The notes under the pieces: model-generated
Seen by the model: only the letters and a program-made list of their open reading frames with translations
What the model was told of the DNA's origin: nothing
Database searches by the model: none
Position numbers and translations under genes: made by a program
From: an uncultured Collinsella sp.
Lineage (GTDB): Bacteria; Actinomycetota; Coriobacteriia; Coriobacteriales; Coriobacteriaceae
Direction of reading: 5' to 3'
Length of the DNA stretch: 21,588 nt
Assembly: GCA_905209765.1 (NCBI GenBank)
Contig: CAJLUE010000028.1
Span: forward strand, 1 to 21,588
Shown: one piece after another, positions 6,980-14,440 of the stretch
How the letters are laid out: the number at the start of each line of letters is the position of its first letter
Numbering within the stretch: the stretch's first letter is position 1

Positions 6980-9661
6980 ATGGCACAGACCACGACAGAT
7001 ACCGCCGTCAGCACCGTCTCCGGCGCCGGGGCCGCCAGCTCATTCTCGGGCGGCACGGGAACCGAAGCCGAGTTTGGCTCGCTCGGTGCGCTCTCCCCCA
7101 CCTGGTGGGAGCCCGAGGACGGCAGCGAGCCCGAACCATGGCTCACGCCTGATCAGGCCTTCGAACGCTTCTTTGAATGGACGAGCGACCGTGGCATTGA
7201 GCTGTGGGACCACCAAGAAGAAGCCCTCATGGACCTGGCTGCCGGCGATCACGTCATTTTGGGAACACCGACCGGATCGGGTAAATCGCTCGTCGCGCTG
7301 GGCATGCTCTTTATGGGCATGGCGCAGGGCAAGCGCTGCTACTACACGGCTCCTATCAAGGCTCTGGTCAGTGAGAAGTTTTTCGACCTTGTGCAGGTGC
7401 TCGGCCGCGATAACGTCGGTATGATCACCGGCGACACGCATATCAATACCAAGGCGCCCGTCATCTGCTGCACGGCAGAGATCCTTGCCAACGACGCGCT
7501 GCGCGAGGGCGAAGATGCCGATGTTGGCTGCGTCGCCATGGACGAGTTCCACTACTTTGCCGACCCCGATCGCGGTTGGGCCTGGCAGGTGCCGCTGCTC
7601 ACCCTGCCTCACACGCAATTCATGCTCATGAGCGCCACGCTCGGCGATGTCACCGCGATCGCCGCCTCGCTCGAGGAACACACCGGCGCTACCTGCGACT
7701 TGGTCGTCGATGCCCCGCGCCCCGTGCCGCTGAGCTACGACTATGTGACGACCTCCCTCGAGGGCACCGTCGAGCTCGCCATGCGCCGCGGCGAGGCCCC
7801 GCTCTACATCGTGCACTTTAGCCAGGATGCCGCCCTTGCGACGGCGCAATCCCTCGCCAATTTTGGCATCGCCAGCAAGGAGCAACGCGAGGCTATTAAG
7901 GAAGCCGCCAAAGGCACGAGCTTCTCGACGGCCTTCGGCAAGATCCTCAAACGCTTGCTCGGCTGCGGCGTCGGCGTGCACCACGCCGGTATGCTGCCAC
8001 GCTATCGCCTGCTGGTCGAGCGCCTAGCGCAACAGGGCCTGCTACCCGTCATCTGCGGCACCGACACACTCGGCGTCGGCATCAACGTGCCCATCCACAC
8101 CGTGGTCCTCACCGCGCTCACCAAGTTCGACGGCTACAAGATGCGTCGCCTGCGCGCCCGTGAGTTCCATCAAATCGCTGGTCGCGCCGGTCGCTCGGGC
8201 TTTGACACCGAGGGTATGGTCATCGCCGAGGCCCCGGAGCACGAGATCGAGAATGCCAAGCTCATGGCCAAGGCGGGCGACGACCCCAAGAAGCTCCGCA
8301 AGATTAAAAAGAAGAAGGCCCCCGAGGGCTTTGTCGCCTGGAACAAGCAGACCTTTGAGCGCCTAATCGAGACGCAGCCCGAAACGCTCAAGCCGCGCCT
8401 GCGCATCACGCACTCCATGGTGATTAGCGTGGTCGAGCAGGGCGGCGACGCCCGCGCCCGCGTGCACGACCTCATCGAGACAAGCCTGCAGACCCCCGAG
8501 GAAAAGGCAAAGCTCGAGGTTCGCGCCGACGAGATCTTCGCCACGCTCATCGACTCCGGCGTCGTCGTGCGCACCGAGGTGCCGCCCGCACCCGGCGCTC
8601 CGGTTGACGCCGCGCCGGACATAGACTACGCGCTGACGGTCGACCTGCCCGAGGACTTTGCGCTCGACCAGCCGCTCTCGCCGTTTTTGCTTGCCGCGCT
8701 GGAGCTGCTCGACACCGAGAGTGAGACCTATACCATGGACCTCATCTCGATGGTCGAGGCTACGCTCGAGGACCCCAAGCAGGTATTGCGCGCACAGGAG
8801 CGCGCCGCGCGCGACCGCGCGATGGCCGAAATGAAGGCTGACGGCGTCGAATATGAGGAACGCCTGGAGCGCATCCAGGATGTCACCTACGAAAAGCCGC
8901 TCGAGGACTTGCTCGATGCCGCCTTCGACAAGTACTGCCAGGAAGTACCTTGGGCTAAAGACTACCAGCTCTCGCCCAAGAGCGTCCTGCGCGACATGCT
9001 GGAGAGCGCGAGCGATTTTAAGGGCTATATCCAAAAGCTCGGCATCGCCCGCTCCGAGGGCATCCTGCTGCGCTACCTAGCCGAGGCCTACCGTTCCCTC
9101 GATCGCACCGTGCCCATTGAGAAGCGCGATGAGCGCTTGCGTGACATTATCTCGTGGCTCGGCTTTGTGGTGCGCTCGGTCGACTCGAGCCTGGTGGACG
9201 AGTGGGAGAACGCCGGCAACCCCGCTGCACTCGACGCCGCGCCGCCGCAGGGCATCGACGAGGTCGTGGCGGACCGTCGCGGCTGCACGCTGTTGGTGCG
9301 CAACGCGCTCTTCCGCCGCGTGACCCTTGCCGCCCGCGAGCACGCTCGCGATCTGGGCGAGCTCGACGAGGACTGGGGCATGAGCGAGGTCCGCTGGCAA
9401 AAAGCACTCAACGCTTACCATGAGCAGCACGAGGAAATCCTCACCGACGGAAATGCCCGCAGCGCCGCGATGTTTACCATCGACGAGAGCGACGAGAAGA
9501 CCGCGCACGTATGGCACGTGCACCAGATCTTTGCCGACGAGGATGGCGACCACGACTTTGGCATCATGGGCGATGTCGACCTGGATGCCACGCAAGACGG
9601 CGGCGAGGTCATCTTCAAGAACTACCGCGTCGGCTTTATCGAGGACCTGCTCGAGAACTAG
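6980..9661 (+). CDS. Ski2-like DEAD/DEAH-box helicase with C-terminal DUF3516 region
   Basis: The 893-residue superfamily 2 helicase is read from the ATG at 6980, preceded by the purine-rich AGAGAAAG; a CATAAT (6941-6946) could be its -10 box. Upstream in-frame codons run through repeat copy A and are not credible coding sequence. Motifs: Q-like region LWDHQEEAL, Walker A GTPTGSGKS (95-103), motif II DEFH (188-191), motif III SAT (218-220), and CGTDTLGVGINVP with QIAGRAGRSG as motifs V and VI. The last roughly 400 residues match what I know of DUF3516, found with such helicases in Actinomycetota. Members probably unwind RNA or DNA with ATP; substrates are not established. The first 45 or so residues are Ser/Ala/Gly-rich and likely disordered. 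A bidirectional terminator follows 21 nt after the stop codon. Confidence 0.9.
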   Translation: MAQTTTDTAVSTVSGAGAASSFSGGTGTEAEFGSLGALSPTWWEPEDGSEPEPWLTPDQAFERFFEWTSDRGIELWDHQEEALMDLAAGDHVILGTPTGSGKSLVALGMLFMGMAQGKRCYYTAPIKALVSEKFFDLVQVLGRDNVGMITGDTHINTKAPVICCTAEILANDALREGEDADVGCVAMDEFHYFADPDRGWAWQVPLLTLPHTQFMLMSATLGDVTAIAASLEEHTGATCDLVVDAPRPVPLSYDYVTTSLEGTVELAMRRGEAPLYIVHFSQDAALATAQSLANFGIASKEQREAIKEAAKGTSFSTAFGKILKRLLGCGVGVHHAGMLPRYRLLVERLAQQGLLPVICGTDTLGVGINVPIHTVVLTALTKFDGYKMRRLRAREFHQIAGRAGRSGFDTEGMVIAEAPEHEIENAKLMAKAGDDPKKLRKIKKKKAPEGFVAWNKQTFERLIETQPETLKPRLRITHSMVISVVEQGGDARARVHDLIETSLQTPEEKAKLEVRADEIFATLIDSGVVVRTEVPPAPGAPVDAAPDIDYALTVDLPEDFALDQPLSPFLLAALELLDTESETYTMDLISMVEATLEDPKQVLRAQERAARDRAMAEMKADGVEYEERLERIQDVTYEKPLEDLLDAAFDKYCQEVPWAKDYQLSPKSVLRDMLESASDFKGYIQKLGIARSEGILLRYLAEAYRSLDRTVPIEKRDERLRDIISWLGFVVRSVDSSLVDEWENAGNPAALDAAPPQGIDEVVADRRGCTLLVRNALFRRVTLAAREHARDLGELDEDWGMSEVRWQKALNAYHEQHEEILTDGNARSAAMFTIDESDEKTAHVWHVHQIFADEDGDHDFGIMGDVDLDATQDGGEVIFKNYRVGFIEDLLEN

Positions 9662-9682
9662 CCGAACATACTGGAACGAAAC

Positions 9683-9722
9683 AAGCGGGGCCGCTGGCAA
9701 CATCGCCAGCGGCCCCGCTTTT
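9683..9722. terminator. bidirectional intrinsic terminator between convergent genes
   Basis: A perfect 16-bp stem (AAGCGGGGCCGCTGGC at 9683-9698, complement at 9705-9720) with loop AACATC ends the helicase gene on the plus strand, running into TTTT. On the minus strand the same stem is followed by GTTTCGTT after the DUF2130 gene. Confidence 0.9.
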
Positions 9723-9739
9723 GCACTATCCGCTATGCC

Positions 9740-11497
9740 CTACTCGGCATCCTCGACCTCATACGAATCCGCCTCGGCTGGCTCATCGTTTGTCTCTGTC
9801 GCAGCCCCGCGCGCCTCGTCAAACGCCGCCTTCATGGTCTTGTTGCCCCACGTGAGCTTGCGAATGGTAAGATCGTCGGCCTTCTTGTTGGCCAGGCGCA
9901 GGTTGTTCTCGGAAGACAGCAACGCCTCCTTGGTTTTCTGCAGATGGCTAATCGTCTTGTCAATCTCATCGATTGCCGTTTGGAACTTGCGGCTCGCGAT
10001 CTCGTAGTTGCGGCCGAAATCGTTCTTGAACTTCTCCATCTTGGCCTCGAAGTTCGTGACATCGATGTTCTGCTGCTTGTACTCCGCTAGCTCCTGTTTA
10101 TAGCGCAATGAACCCATGGCGGCGTTGCGAAGAAGCGTAATCATGGGAATGAAGAACTGCGGGCGGATCACGTACATCTTTTCATAGCGGTAACTCACGT
10201 CGACAATACCCGCGTTATAGAGCTCACTCTCGGGCTCCAGCAGGGTGCAGAGCACCGCATACTCACAGCCTTTCTGGCGACGATCATGATCGAGTTTCTT
10301 AAAGAAGTCTTCGTTTTTATGCTTGGTCGCGGTCTCGTCGTTCTCGTTTTTCATCTCGAACATAATCGAAATGACCTCGTTGCCGCTCGCATCGCACTCG
10401 CGGAAGATAAAGTCGCCCTTGGTGCCCTCGGACGCATCGTTATCTTTCTCGAAGTACGCGTTAGGAAACGCCGTCATACGCAGACGGTTAAACTCGGTCT
10501 CGCAGTGCTGCTCGAGCGACTCGCCCACCATCTTGGTGGACAGGCGGACCTTCATGTCCTTAAGGCGCTCAATCTCTTCATCCTTATAGCGAATCAGGTC
10601 ATCGCTCGCGCGCTTGGCCTGCGCAAGCTCGAGCTCATGCGCCGCCTTGGCCTGTTCCTCGCGAGAATCGCGCACCGCCAGCTCGCTCGCGAGCTTGGCA
10701 CGTGCCTCATCGCGCTCTCGTTCCGCCGCAGCGACCGCCTCCGATAGGTTCATTTTGGCCGTCAGCTCCTGTTCGCGCAGCTGCGCGCGCAGGCCCTCGG
10801 CCTCCTGCTCAGACTGAGCCTTTGCGGCGGAAAACTTCTCTTGTACCTTCGCGCGGTAGTCAGCAAGCGCGCGCTCGGCCTCGCCGCGAGCGGCATCAAG
10901 CTCACGCTGTGACTCGGCCGCAGCAGCGGCAAGCGCCATCTCCTGGGCCTTGTCCGCCGCGGCAAGCCTGGCCTGCAGCTCGGCAATCTGGGCATCACGT
11001 GCAGCTAAATCGTTTTGAGCAGCATTGCGCGCCGAAGCCTCGGCAAGCTTGGCTTCGTCATCCTTGCGTCCCAGCTGCGCACGCAAATTGTCAATCTCGC
11101 GCTGAAGCTCGGCATTCTCCTTCTGCGCATCCGCACGGGCCTCAACAGCTGCACGCTGGCTTGCACTCTCGCGCTCCGCGGCAGCGCCCTCGAGCTTGAC
11201 ACGCAACTCGGCAAGCTCGGCATCGCGCTTGGCAACCTCTTGTGCCAGCTTCTGCTCCGCAGTGTTCTTCTGCTCGGCAAGCTGAGCGTTGCGCTGAGAC
11301 TCTACCTTTTGCAAGGCAGCCGACAAACGCGAGCGCTCAAGCTCCAGCGCCTGCTCACCCTCGCGCTGGACTGCCTTCACACGCTCATCCAGGTCGCGCG
11401 AGAACTCGGCATCGCGCACCTGTTTGACGATATCCGCATAGCCGGACGCATCGACCTTAAAGACTTCGCCGCAATGCGGGCACTTGATCTCGTTCAT
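9740..11497 (-). CDS. DUF2130 coiled-coil protein with possible PD-(D/E)XK-like nuclease core
   Basis: The 585-residue protein opens with a CPHC knuckle (residues 6-9, IKCPHCGEVFKVD), followed by some 290 residues of Ala/Glu/Arg-rich heptad sequence that should form a long coiled coil (about 30-315). The C-terminal globular domain is typical of DUF2130: MVGESLEQHCETEFN (323-337), KGDFIFREC (360-368), MFEMKNEND (379-387), FFKKLDHDRRQKGCEYAVLC and YEKMYVIRPQFFIPMI. The pattern E...GD...E-x-K resembles a PD-(D/E)XK nuclease active site. This is my structural inference, and the family has no firmly established function that I know of. GAGGAG precedes the ATG. The coiled coil is longer than in many family members. 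It is a single-gene unit, convergent with the helicase. Confidence 0.85.
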   Translation of the reverse strand: MNEIKCPHCGEVFKVDASGYADIVKQVRDAEFSRDLDERVKAVQREGEQALELERSRLSAALQKVESQRNAQLAEQKNTAEQKLAQEVAKRDAELAELRVKLEGAAAERESASQRAAVEARADAQKENAELQREIDNLRAQLGRKDDEAKLAEASARNAAQNDLAARDAQIAELQARLAAADKAQEMALAAAAAESQRELDAARGEAERALADYRAKVQEKFSAAKAQSEQEAEGLRAQLREQELTAKMNLSEAVAAAERERDEARAKLASELAVRDSREEQAKAAHELELAQAKRASDDLIRYKDEEIERLKDMKVRLSTKMVGESLEQHCETEFNRLRMTAFPNAYFEKDNDASEGTKGDFIFRECDASGNEVISIMFEMKNENDETATKHKNEDFFKKLDHDRRQKGCEYAVLCTLLEPESELYNAGIVDVSYRYEKMYVIRPQFFIPMITLLRNAAMGSLRYKQELAEYKQQNIDVTNFEAKMEKFKNDFGRNYEIASRKFQTAIDEIDKTISHLQKTKEALLSSENNLRLANKKADDLTIRKLTWGNKTMKAAFDEARGAATETNDEPAEADSYEVEDAE

Positions 11498-11555
11498 AGC
11501 AGCTCCTCGATGGACGCAAATTTCAACCGCCTACACTCTACCGCGCCGCACGGAC

Positions 11556-11587
11556 AAAAAAGACGCCGCCGCCATAATGGCAACGGC
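11556..11587 (-). terminator. intrinsic terminator of the HIRAN-phosphoesterase operon
   Basis: On the minus strand a 10-bp stem with two G-U pairs (GCCGTTGCCA, loop TTA, TGGCGGCGGC; 11565-11587) is followed by GTC and six T (A run at 11556-11561 on the plus strand). It lies about 60 nt after the phosphoesterase stop codon. Confidence 0.75.
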
Positions 11588-11592
11588 GCCAG

Positions 11593-11629
11593 AACCACCA
11601 CAAAGGGGACAGGCACCTTTGTGGTGGTT
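11593..11629. repeat. perfect 14-bp inverted repeat (REP-like hairpin)
   Basis: AACCACCACAAAGG (11593-11606), a 9-nt loop GGACAGGCA and the exact complement (11616-11629). GTGGTGGTT recurs once more at 11632-11640. The centre reads GGGGACAGGCACC, a type of core seen in many bacterial REP-like repeats as I remember them. No U tract follows in either direction, so it is probably not the terminator itself. Confidence 0.75.
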
Positions 11630-11647
11630 TGTGTGGTGGTTCGAGCA

Positions 11648-12193
11648 TTACAGTCCAAAGAAGCCCAGGATTTGATCCCGGCTTACGGGCTTGTACTCGT
11701 TGGCATCGAGACCGACATCGTAGCGAAAGATAGGGCGCTCGCGATCGCGGTTGCGCGCGTTGGTGCGGTCTCCCCTGCTGTGGATATGCCCGTGCAGCAT
11801 GATGGCGCCACGCGCCTTGCCGTTCCAGCTGAGCATGGGGTAGTGGCTCATAACCAGACGATGGCCCTTGGCATAGCCAGGGGCAATCTCCAGGTAATCG
11901 CGCACGTCTTCCCAAATCTGCGGCGCGTCCGGATCTTCCCAGTCGCCGTCATGGTTACCGCGGATGAGCGTCACATTCTTGCATTCGATACGCTCGCGCA
12001 GGTGCACGGCATCCGCTAGGGGCAAACGATAGGTAAAGTCTCCCAGGATGTAGAGACGGTCATCCGCAGTCACGCACTCATTGATGACATCGATGACCTT
12101 GCGGTTCATCTCCTCGACCGAGCCAAACGGCCGGTCCATGTCGTGCAAGATATTCGTATCGCCCAGGTGCAGGTCGGCGGTAAACCACATCAT
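11648..12193 (-). CDS. calcineurin-like metallophosphoesterase
   Basis: This compact 181-residue enzyme carries all the metal-binding blocks of the family: D7-x-H9 (FTADLHLGD), GD at 51-52 (YILGDFTY), GNHD at 79-82, SH at 116-117 (VMSHYPML) and HGHIH at 134-138, then RYDVGLDAN near the end. It should bind two metal ions and hydrolyse a phosphomono- or diester; the substrate cannot be read from the sequence. Family members of this size are single-domain cytoplasmic proteins with no signal peptide, as here. The start has two adjacent ATG codons with GAGGG about 9 nt upstream. It is last in a probable operon with the HIRAN and small acidic/basic genes (66 nt from the latter) and is followed by a U-tract terminator. 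Confidence 0.88.
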   Translation of the reverse strand: MMWFTADLHLGDTNILHDMDRPFGSVEEMNRKVIDVINECVTADDRLYILGDFTYRLPLADAVHLRERIECKNVTLIRGNHDGDWEDPDAPQIWEDVRDYLEIAPGYAKGHRLVMSHYPMLSWNGKARGAIMLHGHIHSRGDRTNARNRDRERPIFRYDVGLDANEYKPVSRDQILGFFGL

Positions 12194-12259
12194 CGTCTAT
12201 GCCCTCATTTCGCAACGCGTTCAACTCGTGCTAAGTATACAGACGCAGCGATGCGGCGG

Positions 12260-12439
12260 TCATCCAAAGAGCCCACCGAACAGTCCGCGGCGGCGCTTGT
12301 CTTTCTTTTTCGAAGCGTCACTCTGAGCTTTCTTGTCCTGCCGCTTCTTACGATCCTGCTCCAACTCATCGTCGTCGAGTAGCAGATCCCACTCAAACGG
12401 ATCGTCTGTCAAATCGAACTGGTCGTCGTCATCAAACAT
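12260..12439 (-). CDS. small acidic/basic hypothetical protein
   Basis: The product would have 59 residues. The first half is strongly acidic (MFDDDDQFDLTDDPFEWD, then LLLDDDELEQD), the second strongly basic (RKKRQDKK, KKKDKRRR), and it ends in GLFGGLFG. I do not recognise a family, and low complexity limits similarity searching. An ATG 12 nt upstream (12451) is in frame, but GGAGG lies 5 nt before the ATG at 12439 and nothing comparable precedes the first, so the shorter form is preferred. It lies 18 nt after the HIRAN gene and 66 nt before the phosphoesterase on the same strand, so it is probably cotranscribed. The polar charge pattern and C-terminal Phe/Gly tail suggest a partly disordered binding peptide; that is inference. 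Confidence 0.65.
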   Translation of the reverse strand: MFDDDDQFDLTDDPFEWDLLLDDDELEQDRKKRQDKKAQSDASKKKDKRRRGLFGGLFG

Positions 12440-12457
12440 GGCCGCCTCCATTGCCGA

Positions 12458-12784
12458 CTAGCGGGCATCCACCACGTAGAGGCCAACGCGCACCTGATGC
12501 CACGGGCTGCGCTCGGGAGCGACCTGCTGCACGCGGGCCTCAAATACGTCCTCGTGGCCGTAATACATCATCAAGGACAGCGGGCCGACCTCGTTTCCCG
12601 GGACATAGCCAAGCTTGGTGTTGCCGTAGTAGATCGCAACCGCCTCAGGGTCATGGGGATTATCGCGCTCGGCGCACAGCGTCAGCCTATCGCCCGCCTT
12701 AAGATCGCCCAGGACCAAGGCACCGTCGGCATACTGAAATCCCGCGATATGAAACGACAGAAGAACACGCGAAGGCTCGTACAT
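12458..12784 (-). CDS. stand-alone HIRAN-domain protein
   Basis: Nearly all 108 residues form one HIRAN domain: LLSFHIAGFQYADG (8-21), the loop LKAGDRLTLCAERDNPHDPEAVAIY (28-52) and KLGYVPGNEV (57-66). HIRAN is a small OB-like fold first described in Rad5/HLTF proteins, where it binds DNA 3' ends at stalled forks. In bacteria it often occurs alone or next to nucleases and helicases. Here it is alone and heads a three-gene minus-strand operon, so a role in DNA damage handling or nucleic acid end recognition is possible but unproven. The ATG has AGGGGAG 6 nt upstream. A weak GCCGG/CCGGC hairpin (12801-12815) is the only structure in the immediate leader. Confidence 0.87.
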   Translation of the reverse strand: MYEPSRVLLSFHIAGFQYADGALVLGDLKAGDRLTLCAERDNPHDPEAVAIYYGNTKLGYVPGNEVGPLSLMMYYGHEDVFEARVQQVAPERSPWHQVRVGLYVVDAR

Positions 12785-12878
12785 GGCAACTCCCCTAACG
12801 GCCGGAATACCCGGCGTTTAACCTTACAGAGAAGTCTACGAACTCGTGCGGACGCAAATTCATCCTGCCTGCGTCTTT

Positions 12879-12919
12879 CAAGCGCTCTGTCTCGCAACGC
12901 TTGCGAGACAGAGCGCTTG
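12879..12919. repeat. perfect 19-bp palindrome with 3-nt loop
   Basis: CAAGCGCTCTGTCTCGCAA (12879-12897), CGC, then the exact complement (12901-12919). Neither side carries a U tract, so an intrinsic terminator is unlikely. Its right arm overlaps the -35 box and spacer of the promoter-like sequence at 12901-12929, so it may serve as an operator. Confidence 0.85.
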
Positions 12920-12929
12920 CAGATAAGAT
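12901..12929 (+). promoter_or_regulatory. promoter-like sequence for a candidate small RNA
   Basis: TTGCGA (12901-12906), a 17-nt spacer and TAAGAT (12924-12929): each hexamer has four of six consensus bases with ideal spacing. The predicted start, near 12936, falls exactly at the foot of the foldable segment downstream. Confidence 0.4.
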
Positions 12930-12935
12930 AGGAGT

Positions 12936-13034
12936 ACGGATGGCACCCGTTGCAGCGGGTCTTGCCAACTCCGATACACGTTTTCATCGTGAGAAGTGGC
13001 CGTCTTCGCTTACGCGGGGGCGGCCATTTTGTTT
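12936..13034 (+). ncRNA. candidate orphan small RNA, about 100 nt
   Basis: No credible reading frame occupies this stretch. From the 5' end it can fold as CGGA (12937-12940), TGGCA and CCCG pairing with CGGG (12956-12959), TGCCA (12963-12967) and TCCG (12970-12973), leaving bulges TCT and AC on the 3' side and loop TTGCAG. A small CACG/CGTG hairpin (12977-12991) follows, then a strong terminator hairpin with a U tract. A promoter-like sequence lies at the right distance upstream. No plus-strand gene lies upstream that would need this terminator: both flanking genes are on the minus strand. I do not recognise an established RNA family. The features are visible; transcription is inference. Confidence 0.45.
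12994..13034 (+). terminator. plus-strand intrinsic terminator of the candidate small RNA
   Basis: Sixteen consecutive pairs including several G-U (12994-13009 with 13014-13029, loop TTAC) lead into TTTTGTTT (13027-13034). On the minus strand the stem is followed by CTTCTC only, so it points to plus-strand transcription. Confidence 0.65.
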
Positions 13035-13052
13035 GCCCTATGCCATCTGATT

Positions 13053-14432
13053 CTAATGTACAAACATGCGCACGAACTTGTGCTTCCAGCTTGCGTAGGG
13101 CGCATACCGAAACGGCACGTCCAGCCACGTTGCCTTGTTCACGATGCTCTTCTTGTGGCTAAACGTATCGAAGCTCTCGCGGCCATGGTACTGCCCCATA
13201 CCGCTTGCACCCATGCCGCCAAAGCCCATATGGCTCGTAGCCAGATGCATGATGGTGTCGTTAACACAGCCGCCGCCAAAGGGCACGTAACGCACAAAGC
13301 GCTGCTGAACCGCGCGATCCTGGCTAAAGATATACAGGGCCAGCGGCGTCGGACGATCCGTAATAAACGTCTCGGCCTCGTCTAAGCTCTCAAACGTTAG
13401 CACCGGTAAGATGGGACCGAAAATCTCCTCCTGCATTACGGCGTCATCGGGGGACACACCGTCTAGAATCGTCGGCTCAATCTTGAGCGACGACTCGCGC
13501 GCCGTGCCTCCCAGCACAACCTTATCGGGGTCGATTAGCCCGCGTACACGCGCAAAATGCTTGGCGTTGACGATATGCCCGTAATCCTCGTTATCGAGCG
13601 GATGCTCGCCAAACATACGGCGGACCTCCTCCTTGATGAGGCCCAGCAGCTCGTCGTGCACGCGCACGTCGACCAGCAGGTAGTCGGGCGCCACGCAGGT
13701 CTGGCCCACGTTGAGCCATTTACCAAATGCGATACGCCGCGCCGCGACCTTCAGGTTTGCCGTCGCATCCACGATGCAGGGACTCTTTCCGCCCAGTTCA
13801 AGCGTCACGGGCGTGAGGTTTTTGCTCGCGCGCTCCATGACGAGCTTGCCGACCGGAACGCTTCCGGTAAAGAAGATTTTGTCCCAGCATTCATCGAGCA
13901 GCGCCTCGTTCTCGGCACGCCCGCCTTCGACGACCGTCACCAGGCGCGGATCAAATGCTTCCTCGCAAATCTGCCTGAGCACCGCGCTCGAAGCCGGCGC
14001 ATAGGCACTCGGCTTGATGACCACGGTGTTACCCGCGGCAAGGGCGCCGGCGAGCGGCTCGAGTGTTAGCAAAAACGGGTAGTTCCACGGAGCCATAATG
14101 AGCGTGACGCCATAGGGCACGGCTTGCGTTTTGCACACACTAATGGCATTGGCGAGGTCGCAGGGGCGCAGGCGCGGGCGGCTCCATCGGGCCATATGCG
14201 CAATCTGATGGCGAATCTCGGAAAGCGACGTGCCGATCTCGCACATATAGGCCTCGTCATGCGACTTTCCCAAATCGGTCTTAAGCGCATGGGCAATATC
14301 GGCCTCGTGGGCCCGTACCGCATCGCGCAGGCGCACGAGGGCGCGACGTCGAGCATCGACATCAAACGTGGCGTGCGTCTTAAAATAGGCGCGCTGCTCG
14401 CCGACAATGCGCGCGATTTCCTCGGTATTCAT
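13053..14432 (-). CDS. aldehyde dehydrogenase, class 3 (ALDH3)-like
   Basis: The 459-residue NAD(P)-dependent dehydrogenase has the expected active-site residues: N117 in MAPWNYPF, K140 in VIKPSAYAP, general base E212 in LELGGKSP and nucleophile C246 in VGQTCVAPDY. IFFTGSVPVGK and EEIFGPILPV are further family blocks. Length and the short C-terminal end (no bound tetramer arm) fit the ALDH3 group, which oxidises medium- to long-chain or aromatic aldehydes. It lies 8 nt after the iron alcohol dehydrogenase on the same strand, so the pair is probably one operon that interconverts alcohols, aldehydes and acids during fermentation or detoxification. The natural substrate is not evident. The C-terminal residues (YAPYASWKHKFVRMFVH) match similar enzymes, so the protein looks complete. 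No good terminator was found after it. Confidence 0.92.
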   Translation of the reverse strand: MNTEEIARIVGEQRAYFKTHATFDVDARRRALVRLRDAVRAHEADIAHALKTDLGKSHDEAYMCEIGTSLSEIRHQIAHMARWSRPRLRPCDLANAISVCKTQAVPYGVTLIMAPWNYPFLLTLEPLAGALAAGNTVVIKPSAYAPASSAVLRQICEEAFDPRLVTVVEGGRAENEALLDECWDKIFFTGSVPVGKLVMERASKNLTPVTLELGGKSPCIVDATANLKVAARRIAFGKWLNVGQTCVAPDYLLVDVRVHDELLGLIKEEVRRMFGEHPLDNEDYGHIVNAKHFARVRGLIDPDKVVLGGTARESSLKIEPTILDGVSPDDAVMQEEIFGPILPVLTFESLDEAETFITDRPTPLALYIFSQDRAVQQRFVRYVPFGGGCVNDTIMHLATSHMGFGGMGASGMGQYHGRESFDTFSHKKSIVNKATWLDVPFRYAPYASWKHKFVRMFVH

Positions 14433-14440
14433 GGGCCCTC

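Noticed and set aside
10286..10747. Hydrophobic plus-strand frames opposite the DUF2130 gene
   Set aside because: The Leu/Val/Ala richness is a complement effect of the coiled-coil codons; no ribosome-binding site or motif was found.
12879..12919. Terminator of the ALDH operon
   Set aside because: The stem is perfect but no U tract follows on either strand, and it lies more than 130 nt from the ALDH stop codon.
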